Source: Succinimonas sp045124755 (GTDB taxonomy: Bacteria; Pseudomonadota; Gammaproteobacteria; Enterobacterales; Succinivibrionaceae). Taken from it: DNA of 64,000 nucleotides. The stretch lies in the NCBI RefSeq assembly GCF_045124755.1, contig NZ_JBGVMK010000118.1. One strand, given 5' to 3'. This document shows positions 1 to 7,497 of this stretch, piece after piece; positions within the stretch are counted from its first letter, which is position 1, and the number at the start of each line of letters is the position of its first letter. The position numbers were made by a program, and so were the translations under genes. The notes under the pieces were generated by a model. That model ran no database searches, had not been told where the DNA came from, and worked only from the letters and a program-made list of their open reading frames with translations.

Positions 1-73
1 GTGTCTGAAAAGATGCTGAAAGTTTTAGACTAACAAGCGGGGCTATAGTATTACCTACAAAGCTAGGCTTCCC

Positions 74-109
74 AAAACCGGATCGAGGGGGTTTTTCCGG
101 TTTCTGGGG
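74..109. terminator. possible terminator hairpin downstream of the S41 protease gene
   Basis: An inverted repeat pairs AAACCGGA (75-82) with TCCGGTTT (96-103). T-runs lie on the right on the + strand, and A/T-rich sequence lies on the other side. It sits about 170 bp beyond the stop of the leftward S41 protease gene, so it could end that operon or a gene entering from the left. The 13-base loop is long for a terminator, which keeps confidence low. The rest of 1-274 shows no gene I can support. Confidence 0.3.
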
Positions 110-274
110 AATTTTTTAAAGTGGCAAGTGGAACATGCCAATTTTTTTGATATGATCCGGAATAATGATGGATGACAGAGATGACGCATAAGGAAGTTTA
201 TAACGAAAAAGACAGCCAAGAAGTCCGATGCCGAGTTCTGTATTACGGACATACTGCCTTCATTTCAGGTGTTT

Positions 275-1387
275 TCAATGCCGCTTTTCCACATCGGGAG
301 CAATTCCGGAGCCTTCCCAGTTCGTATCCTTGTCAGCGTCACTATCCGGATAAAGAAGTTCCCCCACCGTCAGCTTCAGAAAACTGCCATCGGAAAGCCG
401 AAACACATCCTGAACCCGGGCCTTTCCCGCTGTCCGTTCCCCGTAAGTGCCGACATTCGCCCCGGCTTTCAGCGCTGCAATCATCATTTCGGCGGCGCTG
501 GCTGTAAGATAATCCTGCATTATCACAAAGCGATTGCTGGCTGCCAGTCCTGATTTAGCTGCCTTAACTTCATTGATGCCGTGATTATTCTTTAATCGGT
601 AGACCGTTTTTCCGGCATTAAGGAATAATTCTGCGCTTCGGGCCCCCTGCTCCATAACACCGCCGGTATTTCCCCGAAGATCGATGAAAAAACGCCTGTT
701 TTTCTTTTCCGTCCCCTTAAAAGCCCCCTGTTCCTGTTCCAGTCTGGCAATTTCAGCCCGAAGCAGTTCTCCGGTATTGCTGCCAAATCGAAAAATTCTG
801 ATAACCACAGGATTGGAGCCTGTTCTCATAACATCAGGATAATGTTTGACCTTTCTGGTTACCGGAACCGTGTATTCTTCACCTCTGCTGTCCTTTGCCG
901 TGATTTCCACATCGGTATCCTCCTCGCCGCGAATCAGATAGCCGATGTCGTCAATGCTTTTGGCGGTAATATCAACCCCGTCAACCTTCAGGAGAACATC
1001 ACCGTATTCGATACCGCTGGTGTCAGCGGGAGACCCGATAAAAGGAATCATCCTAATCTGGCCGCTGCGATCCTTTATGATATCCATCCCTGTTCCGGCT
1101 GCCGCGTTTTTGCCGAGATTCATCACCCGCTTCATAGTGGCTGCCGGAATATAACTGGCATAACGATCCCCGGCAGTCAGAGTTCGGTTCAGTTCCTCTG
1201 TATCCATTGCCGCAATATTGATGGCATCAAGCCTTTGCTGCACCCTGCTGTCAAAACCGTACGACTCCCGGCTGATAAGATCCGCAATCTCAGTGGCGCA
1301 GGGAACAGCAAAAGACTGCCGCCCCCATCCCGCTGCCGCAAAAAGGAAACAAACTAAAAAAGCCGCTTTGCTGGCACCGCTTTTCAT
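275..1387 (-). CDS. secreted S41-family (C-terminal processing) protease with PDZ domain
   Basis: Predicted periplasmic serine protease of 370 residues. A signal peptide (hydrophobic stretch about residues 8-20, AFA-like end near 28) precedes an alpha-helical segment, a PDZ domain (about 95-180, with a GDVLLKVDG motif) and the S41 catalytic core. The core has an RFFIDLRGNTGG strand, a likely nucleophile Ser297 in TASAAE and a general base Lys322 in TAGKA. This Ser/Lys dyad arrangement is typical of CtpA/Prc-like proteases, so it is probably active. It is the last gene of the leftward operon that starts with the VWA protein; its start lies 8 bp after the preceding lipoprotein stop. A role in trimming or degrading a partner of the envelope complex is inference from position. 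It is shorter than Prc (about 680 aa), closer to CtpA types. Confidence 0.85.
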   Translation of the reverse strand: MKSGASKAAFLVCFLFAAAGWGRQSFAVPCATEIADLISRESYGFDSRVQQRLDAINIAAMDTEELNRTLTAGDRYASYIPAATMKRVMNLGKNAAAGTGMDIIKDRSGQIRMIPFIGSPADTSGIEYGDVLLKVDGVDITAKSIDDIGYLIRGEEDTDVEITAKDSRGEEYTVPVTRKVKHYPDVMRTGSNPVVIRIFRFGSNTGELLRAEIARLEQEQGAFKGTEKKNRRFFIDLRGNTGGVMEQGARSAELFLNAGKTVYRLKNNHGINEVKAAKSGLAASNRFVIMQDYLTASAAEMMIAALKAGANVGTYGERTAGKARVQDVFRLSDGSFLKLTVGELLYPDSDADKDTNWEGSGIAPDVEKRH

Positions 1388-1395
1388 ATGTCCGG

Positions 1396-1875
1396 TTACA
1401 GTCTGCTCAGAGCATCTGCCTCCATTTTAAGTTCTTCCAGTCTCTTTCGGAGAGCCTGAATTTCCTTCTTTTTGGCAGCATTGTCATCTATGGCGTCAAT
1501 GCGAGCTGCTTCCTGCTTGATAGCGGCATTTTTTCTGGACAGTTCGGCTGCCTGAGCGGCCTTGCTTTTATCCTTTTTGATACGATTAAGCTGGCTGTCA
1601 ATCTTCTTCTGTTCCGCATTAAGACTGGCTTTAAGTTTAGCCACCTCCTTTTGCTTGACAGTCAAATCCCGGGAAAGGCTGGAGCTCTGCCGTTCTTCGG
1701 CAGCCTGCTCTGCTTCAATGCTGGCCAGCCTGGCTTCGCGCTCCTGAAGACGTCTTTCATATTTGTCAGAGCTGTAGCTGAACAGGCCTCCCTGGCGGGG
1801 ATCGTCAGTCATGTTGCAGCCGGAAGCACCCAGTAAAAACATAAGCCCCAGGGCCGTAAAGAATGCTCTTCTCAT
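1396..1875 (-). CDS. small coiled-coil lipoprotein
   Basis: Lipoprotein of 159 residues. The N-terminus has a positively charged start, a hydrophobic core and a lipobox LGASGC, with Cys20 as the lipidated residue. From about residue 38 to the end it is almost entirely charged heptad-like sequence rich in Lys, Glu, Ala and Leu, so a long coiled coil is expected. A strong ribosome site (AGGAGG) precedes the ATG by 4 bases. It follows the glycine-zipper lipoprotein by 8 bp in the same operon. Asp at +2 after the Cys is not present (Asn-Met follow), so outer-membrane sorting is more likely, by the E. coli rule. No named family is recognised; partnership with the neighbouring lipoprotein is inferred from the shared coiled-coil composition. 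Confidence 0.8.
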   Translation of the reverse strand: MRRAFFTALGLMFLLGASGCNMTDDPRQGGLFSYSSDKYERRLQEREARLASIEAEQAAEERQSSSLSRDLTVKQKEVAKLKASLNAEQKKIDSQLNRIKKDKSKAAQAAELSRKNAAIKQEAARIDAIDDNAAKKKEIQALRKRLEELKMEADALSRL

Positions 1876-1883
1876 GCCACCTC

Positions 1884-2579
1884 CTAAACAGCCAGTCGGG
1901 CAGAAATATTGGCCAGCTTTTTATTGCTGTCCTCCATCTGCTTAATTTCCTTATTAAGCTTCTGGATCTCAGCATCAAGAATCTTGGCTTCTTTGGTGTT
2001 ATTACCGGACTTGGCATCCTTGGCAACGGCCAGCTGCTTCGCTTTTTCCTCCTTCAGAACCTTTATATTATCGCTGGTTTCCTTTTGGAGACTTTCGATG
2101 CTCTTCCTTTCCTTGGCAAGCTGCTGCGACTTTATCTGCTTTTTCTTGTAAGCTGTTTGCAGTTCCTTGGACTCCTTGTCAAGAGCCGCTATCTTCTGCC
2201 GCAGGGAATCATTTTTCTTTTTACTCTCAGCGGTCACCGTTCTGGCATGATCAATACAATCATCCAGCCAGTCCTCTCTTCTGGCATACTCGGCCTTTTT
2301 GTCAGCCACATGCTTGCCCACCATAAAACCGGAAAGCGAGCCCACGCCGGCTCCGATAGCTGCTCCCAGAAGGGTCCCCTCAGTATTGCCCCCGATAGCC
2401 AGACCTAAAAGAGCCCCCACAGCGGCGCCTACGCCTGCTCCGGTAAGAGTGCCTTCGGTTTTGGTTCTGGTGCTGTCATCATGAATGTTCGAACATCCCG
2501 TGGCCGAAAGCGACATGGCAAGAGCCAGACACACCGCCATCCCCGTTTTGCTGAAGCCGTTTCCTGATAAGCTGTTCAT
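1884..2579 (-). CDS. glycine-zipper coiled-coil lipoprotein (TagQ-like position)
   Basis: Lipoprotein of 231 residues. The lipobox LSATGC puts lipidated Cys at residue 29. Residues about 45-90 form a glycine-zipper segment (repeated GAGVGAAVGA-like and GAAIGAGVGS-like GxxxG motifs) of the kind found in outer-membrane lipoproteins. Residues about 95-231 are a Lys/Glu-rich coiled coil. The start is fixed by AAGGAGG four bases before the ATG. It lies 9 bp after the FGE-like gene. In the Pseudomonas TagQRST set an outer-membrane lipoprotein (TagQ) is encoded next to the FGE-like TagR, and this gene holds that place. The correspondence to TagQ is by position and lipoprotein nature, not proven by sequence identity. 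Confidence 0.8.
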   Translation of the reverse strand: MNSLSGNGFSKTGMAVCLALAMSLSATGCSNIHDDSTRTKTEGTLTGAGVGAAVGALLGLAIGGNTEGTLLGAAIGAGVGSLSGFMVGKHVADKKAEYARREDWLDDCIDHARTVTAESKKKNDSLRQKIAALDKESKELQTAYKKKQIKSQQLAKERKSIESLQKETSDNIKVLKEEKAKQLAVAKDAKSGNNTKEAKILDAEIQKLNKEIKQMEDSNKKLANISARLAV

Positions 2580-2588
2580 ACTGCCTCC

Positions 2589-4274
2589 TTATTTCAAATA
2601 ATCCTTTTTCCATCCTGAGCTATTGGAACGCTTGGTCTTTTCATAACTCAGATAGTGATTTTTGGTAATTTCAATTTTGGCAATCTGCGCCTTTAAATCC
2701 TTTCTCCGAGCCTCAGCTTCCTTATCCTGAGAATGCATCTCAAGATTAAGCATAGTCTCGATTTTCTTTTTATGAGCGGTAAAGCCCTCCAGCACCAGAT
2801 CCTTGGGGAGCTTAATAAGTTCCCCCATAATCTCGCCGTAGTTTTCAATACCTGATTTTACGTTGTATTCATGCTGCTCCGCTCTTTTCTGAATGTTTTC
2901 AGATGTTTTATAAAGCTCGGCATTCTCTTCCTTTAAAAATTGCAGCATCTTCAGATTCTGATAGAGATACATGCCTCTTTCGCAGGCTATTTTCACCCAG
3001 ACCTTGGCAGAATCCTCATCGGCCTTTCTGCGGATCTTGACCATATCCTGCAAGGCCCCTCTGGTGCCAGATATCTCCTTTTTGAGAGAATCATAAAGTC
3101 CGGCCTTCTTAAGGGCCTGGCTGATAGACTCCAATCTCTGCAAAGCCTCTTCTGCCGGCACGGATTCCTGAGTTTCCGTATCCGCCACCGAAAGGGCGGC
3201 AGGCATTTTTGCTCCCGCTCCCTGACGATGCTTTGGCCAGGCTTTTTTGATCTCGTCTATAGCTTTGTTATCGGTCTGCACCGGGCTTCCCAGAACCAGC
3301 CTGAAGCCCATGGTAGGCTTAACATTGGGCTTCATCCCCTTTTCAGCAGAACCCAGATAAAACGGCTCCTCGGTTCGTTTAAAGGACGACAGATCATCCT
3401 CCTCTGTCAGGTAGTGGCCGCCTCTTGCGACAAAACCTCCGCTGCGCCCCTGATAATACTCGATATAGTAAACGCTGGTGGTCATTTCCGTTACATTTCC
3501 CAGCATATCATAGAGCCCCAGCGGGTTGGGCTCAAGTTTGCCCACCTTCTGAATCTTGCCATGGGATGAGGAAGGCCCGGAAAACCATTCATAGGCCGCC
3601 AGTTCTTCATTCTCATCATCATAGGGATACGGATTGTCAAAAACCGTTTTTTCCACAGCATTGCCGCCTCTGGCAGCAAACTCCCATTCCGCCTCGGTTG
3701 GCAGCCTGACAAATCCCGGATAGACACCTGCTGTCGGAAGAGAGGATCTTTCGTGTTCGTAAAGATACTGGTTAAGCTTGTCTATAAAGTTCATCGCCTG
3801 AAACCAGGAAATTCCAATGGCCGGATAATCGTCAACAGGCCTTTTGATATCCTTTTTGTACTGATCTGAGAGATCCTCTCCGGTTACCGCTTTATACTGA
3901 CCGGCCGTGATCTCGTAGGCCCCCATATAGTAATAGCGGCTTTGACTGTCCTTAAAGCCTCCTCCGATAACCACTGCGGTAGGAGGGTTTTTATAACCGT
4001 CCGAGCCTTCTGAATCCTCGCCCATTTTGAAGCTCTGCCCGTCCAAAGGTCCGGTGCCGCCTTCAACCCGGACTTTTTTAAATACGAAGGAGGTATTACC
4101 CGGGCCCTTCAGAGTCAAAGTATCGGGGTCATCCGCCGCCGCGGCAGTTTCGCACAGCAAAAAGGCCGCGCCTAATACCGGGGAAAGCAGGGCTGTCAAA
4201 AGCTCCGGCTTTCTGCCTCTCGCAAAAAAACGGCTATTTTCCGTCCGCCGAGAGCCTTTAAATGATAAAGTCAT
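2589..4274 (-). CDS. exported FGE/SUMF1-like protein with C-terminal coiled coil (TagR-like)
   Basis: Periplasmic protein of 561 residues. A long basic N-region and hydrophobic stretch (about 25-43, ending ETAAAA) form a signal peptide. Residues about 60-330 form a formylglycine-generating-enzyme (FGE-sulfatase) domain, shown by GISWFQAMNFIDKLN, RLPTEAEWEFAARGG, GLYDMLGNVTEM, ARGGHY and GFRLVL. The catalytic cysteine pair of true FGE lies after the ARGG(S/H) motif, but here that stretch (LTEEDDLSSFKR) has none, so it is probably a binding or scaffold domain rather than an enzyme. Residues about 345-561 are a coiled-coil tail. TagR of the type VI threonine-phosphorylation pathway is the same kind of periplasmic FGE-like protein encoded beside an ABC transporter. 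It is in one operon with the permease 19 bp upstream. Confidence 0.85.
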   Translation of the reverse strand: MTLSFKGSRRTENSRFFARGRKPELLTALLSPVLGAAFLLCETAAAADDPDTLTLKGPGNTSFVFKKVRVEGGTGPLDGQSFKMGEDSEGSDGYKNPPTAVVIGGGFKDSQSRYYYMGAYEITAGQYKAVTGEDLSDQYKKDIKRPVDDYPAIGISWFQAMNFIDKLNQYLYEHERSSLPTAGVYPGFVRLPTEAEWEFAARGGNAVEKTVFDNPYPYDDENEELAAYEWFSGPSSSHGKIQKVGKLEPNPLGLYDMLGNVTEMTTSVYYIEYYQGRSGGFVARGGHYLTEEDDLSSFKRTEEPFYLGSAEKGMKPNVKPTMGFRLVLGSPVQTDNKAIDEIKKAWPKHRQGAGAKMPAALSVADTETQESVPAEEALQRLESISQALKKAGLYDSLKKEISGTRGALQDMVKIRRKADEDSAKVWVKIACERGMYLYQNLKMLQFLKEENAELYKTSENIQKRAEQHEYNVKSGIENYGEIMGELIKLPKDLVLEGFTAHKKKIETMLNLEMHSQDKEAEARRKDLKAQIAKIEITKNHYLSYEKTKRSNSSGWKKDYLK

Positions 4275-4293
4275 TCTTTATTTCCCCTGAAAA

Positions 4294-6753
4294 TTATTCA
4301 TCGCGGAGGGATTCCGACGGATCGATATTCATCACCTTTCTTGAGGCAACCAGACCTGATATCGTGGCAACGCCGAAGGCTATCAGATAAGTGGCCGCAA
4401 AATGCATATAATCAAGATGGCAGAATTTTTCATTGCCCTGAAGCTGATATGAAAAGCTGTCATTAACAGCATACGCCAGTCCGGCATAAACTCCGAAGCT
4501 GATAATAATGCCGCCTGAGGTCAGCATTATAGAGCATACCAGAGGATAAACGCACAAATGAGCTCCGTGCACTCCCAAAAGCCGCAGAATCGCAAGTTCC
4601 TTTCTCTTTCTTTCCACATTGGCATAAACATTGGCTATCAGGCAGCAGGCCGCTCCGGCAATGGAGGCGGCGGCAATCATCCAGAAGAGCAGAGCCAGAT
4701 AGCGATCCAAAGTGAGTATTTCTGAAATCCGATCGGCCTTGCTCACCGTCTTTATTCCTTCTTCCGTGAGCTTTTCCTGAAGCAGTATCACGTCATCCAG
4801 ACTGGAAGCGTACATTCTGAATCCTGTATACCCACGTCTTTTAAGGAGGAAGGCCTTTTTTCCGTCCGAGGACAGTCCGTCTGCCAGTTCTCGCTGCGAA
4901 AGGAGTCCCAACTGTCCCAAAAGCTCCGGAGAGGTCAGTATGACATCAGATCCGGCAAGCTCCGGAAGAGGGCGGAATTCAGCGGCAAATTCAATGGCTC
5001 TTTCCCGAGGATCTGAGTTTTTCTCGGCTTTGTCATAATTGAAATAGCTTACCTTTACCTGCTGCTTTTTGCCGGACAGCTGGCGGGCAATTTCAGGAGA
5101 GGCATAAAAAACACGTTCCTCGCTGCCTTTTCCGAAATCGCACATCCGCTGTTCTCCGGAACACAAGCTGCCGTCATAAACAGCTATTCCGGAAGGAGCT
5201 CCGGAAGCGGGTTCTGCCCCCTTATCCGGCGCATCTTCAAACGCAGCAGATAGTAATGGTTCCTGGCCGTCTGGGGAAGATTTAGGGAGAGTTATCCGAA
5301 GCTCGTTGTCATTGCCGGAAAGCTCCTCTTCCTCTTCAATGACTTCCTCGGCATCCTTGGAATCAGCAGATTTGCCGAAATCATCATAAAAGCTTTCCAC
5401 CGGGCTTATATCGGATCTGTTATCACTGTCAGCTAACGGGGCATCAGCCGGCGCCGCACTCTCAGGAAGCACAGGCTCTGCGTCATTTTCGATGACTTTC
5501 TCAGCCTCATTCTCTACGTTATTCTCTTCGTCATTTGCAACAACCCTGCTGTCATCAGAAGCTTTATCGGGAGATACAGACTCGAAAACAGCTGTGTCAG
5601 CCTCCTGTGATACGGAAGGCTCTGCCGGAGAATTATCAGGCAGAACCTGAACCGCCTGAATCACCGAGGCTTCTTTTACAGAATCGGCATCATTTGCAGT
5701 ATTTGCAGATACCGGCTCCTCGGCAGGCGTTTCCGCAGGGCGGGGCAGCGTTTTGCGAAAGGCTGTCAGGGATCCCAGATTAAACTCCTTTCCCCCCGCC
5801 TCTAAAGTCAAATAAGGATTAGCCGGAATCACCCAGGAATCTCCCCGGCCTCTGAGCTTGTCGGAGAGTATGGCAAGATCGTCCTTTTTGGCCGGCATCC
5901 CCACGGCTGACAGTTTGTAAATATAGTAATCACTGCTCAAAAGGGGGTGAATATCCTTAAGATCGTTCCTTTTACCAGTATCGGGGGCAAATACATTTTG
6001 AATTTTGACAAACCCCGTATTCTGAACCAGCATCGCCTCTCTTACTGAATCCAGCCGGCGGTCAGTCGCCAGGATCACCTCCGGAACTACCGGGAAGGCC
6101 TTGCTGTCAGCCCCTTTCCATCCCAGCTCCGGAACAGCAAATCCGTCCTTGAAGCCCTCTATCTGTTCCAGAAAGCCTCTTTCGATGTAGGCAGCAGCTA
6201 CCATTCCTGCGGCATCAGGAAGCACTCCTGCCACGGTGAGCTCTCGTTTTTCCCGTACCTTTCCCTGATCCCGGGATACTGTTACGATAACCTTCGTTCC
6301 CTTGTCGGCCTGAATTCTGCGGGCCGCCTCCTGAGTCAGCACACAGCTGCCGGAATCAGGAACAGAAACTCCGTAATGAGCCAGCAGAGGATCTCCTTTG
6401 GCTGTAGGATACAAATCCAAGGTTTTCTTCAGCTTGCCGCCGGATGCCTGAAATTCCGCGCTGGCAGCCAGTCTTCTGGTGCGCGGGATAACAAAGGATA
6501 CCAAAGGGTCTTTTCTTTTGCTGTCAAACCAGCCATCTTCATAACGGTTTTCGTTAACTGAAATAATTTCCATGGTGGCCGGATTGCTGAGAAGACGCAG
6601 TCGCAGAGTTTCCATTATCCCGGATTTCAGTCCGAAAAATATAAGAAGCGGCGTTGCAATGGCGGTAACCGCAAACATCACGCAAAAACTCATCCTCCAC
6701 TCATGAAGAATATCCTTGCATGAAATAACTGCAATAGTCAGTGCTTTTGCCAT
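4294..6753 (-). CDS. ABC transporter permease, FtsX/MacB type, with acidic insertion (TagS-like)
   Basis: Inner-membrane permease of 819 residues. One N-terminal transmembrane helix (about 21-43) is followed by a very large periplasmic region, then three C-terminal helices (about 690-800) with the FtsX signature (ERKRKELAILRLLG between helices). This is the MacB/LolC topology in which the transporter works mechanically rather than moving a solute through a channel. Residues about 338-520 are an Asp/Glu/Ser/Pro/Ala-rich, low-complexity insertion, probably disordered, splitting the periplasmic domain. The ATPase is encoded immediately upstream (27 bp). By neighbours it corresponds to TagS, which with TagT, TagR and TagQ forms an envelope signalling transporter. 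Function here is inferred. Confidence 0.88.
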   Translation of the reverse strand: MAKALTIAVISCKDILHEWRMSFCVMFAVTAIATPLLIFFGLKSGIMETLRLRLLSNPATMEIISVNENRYEDGWFDSKRKDPLVSFVIPRTRRLAASAEFQASGGKLKKTLDLYPTAKGDPLLAHYGVSVPDSGSCVLTQEAARRIQADKGTKVIVTVSRDQGKVREKRELTVAGVLPDAAGMVAAAYIERGFLEQIEGFKDGFAVPELGWKGADSKAFPVVPEVILATDRRLDSVREAMLVQNTGFVKIQNVFAPDTGKRNDLKDIHPLLSSDYYIYKLSAVGMPAKKDDLAILSDKLRGRGDSWVIPANPYLTLEAGGKEFNLGSLTAFRKTLPRPAETPAEEPVSANTANDADSVKEASVIQAVQVLPDNSPAEPSVSQEADTAVFESVSPDKASDDSRVVANDEENNVENEAEKVIENDAEPVLPESAAPADAPLADSDNRSDISPVESFYDDFGKSADSKDAEEVIEEEEELSGNDNELRITLPKSSPDGQEPLLSAAFEDAPDKGAEPASGAPSGIAVYDGSLCSGEQRMCDFGKGSEERVFYASPEIARQLSGKKQQVKVSYFNYDKAEKNSDPRERAIEFAAEFRPLPELAGSDVILTSPELLGQLGLLSQRELADGLSSDGKKAFLLKRRGYTGFRMYASSLDDVILLQEKLTEEGIKTVSKADRISEILTLDRYLALLFWMIAAASIAGAACCLIANVYANVERKRKELAILRLLGVHGAHLCVYPLVCSIMLTSGGIIISFGVYAGLAYAVNDSFSYQLQGNEKFCHLDYMHFAATYLIAFGVATISGLVASRKVMNIDPSESLRDE

Positions 6754-6780
6754 AGAATAATTATCCCAGATTACTGATTA

Positions 6781-7497
6781 TCATTTACCTGGTATCAACG
6801 TTGATGTAATGCCGTTGCTTCTCTCAAGTTTGAAGGTCACTTCATCATCGGCATACTTATGCATGAGATTGCGATCATGACTGACTATCAAAAGAGAAGC
6901 TTCGTTTTCAATTACCGTTGCCTTGAGAAGCTTGCAGATATCTTCAGCCGAAACACTGTCCACGGCAGCAGTGGGCTCGTCTGCCAGAACCAGCCCCGGT
7001 TTGTGAATCAGAGCCCGGGCAATAGCCACCCTCTGCCGCTGCCCGCCGGAAAGAAATTGCGGTTTCTTGTTGAGCTGATCGGCAATGCCCATGGCCCGGG
7101 CCAGTTCCACAGCCCGGGTTCTTACGGTTCTGCTGTCCATGCCCAGAAGACGCCCCGGAAGCATGATATTTTCCCGGACTGACAAAAAAGGAAAAAGCCC
7201 TCCGGACTGCAGCACATAACCAATATCCCGGCCTCTGATATCAGCCTGCTCCCGGCGAGTGGCCGTAAAGAGATTAATCTCCCGCTGGCCCCGGCGCATT
7301 ACGAATCGCTCAGCGGAATCAGGCTTCAGCACCAGGGCCAGGATATCCGTCAGGGTAGACTTCCCGCATCCGCTCTGGCCAACCACGGCCAGAGTTTTTC
7401 CCGTAAAAAGATCCAGCTTCGGCACAAGCAGCGTGAAGGTGGAATCATTTTTTGTACGGCTGAGACGGAGATTCCTGACACTGAGACAGTTGTTCAT
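6781..7497 (-). CDS. ABC transporter ATP-binding protein, LolD/MacB type (TagT-like)
   Basis: Cytoplasmic ATPase of 238 residues that should power the adjacent FtsX-type permease. Walker A is GQSGCGKST (about 39-47), the Q-loop follows, the ABC signature is LSGGQRQRVAIARAL, Walker B is LVLADEPTAAVD, and the switch histidine is in IVSHD. The start codon overlaps the stop of the VWA gene by 4 bp (ATGA), implying translational coupling. The size and motif set fit the LolD/MacB-ATPase subfamily, in which TagT of the type VI regulatory module also falls. Its assignment as an ATPase is certain from motifs; the TagT role is inferred from the operon. Confidence 0.92.
   Translation of the reverse strand: MNNCLSVRNLRLSRTKNDSTFTLLVPKLDLFTGKTLAVVGQSGCGKSTLTDILALVLKPDSAERFVMRRGQREINLFTATRREQADIRGRDIGYVLQSGGLFPFLSVRENIMLPGRLLGMDSRTVRTRAVELARAMGIADQLNKKPQFLSGGQRQRVAIARALIHKPGLVLADEPTAAVDSVSAEDICKLLKATVIENEASLLIVSHDRNLMHKYADDEVTFKLERSNGITSTLIPGK

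Noticed and set aside
1..33. Possible C-terminal end of a + strand gene (ten codons then TAA)
   Set aside because: Too short to recognise; open frames of this length at a window edge are expected by chance.
2589..4274. Active formylglycine-generating enzyme (sulfatase activator)
   Set aside because: No cysteines at the catalytic segment and no sulfatase gene nearby.
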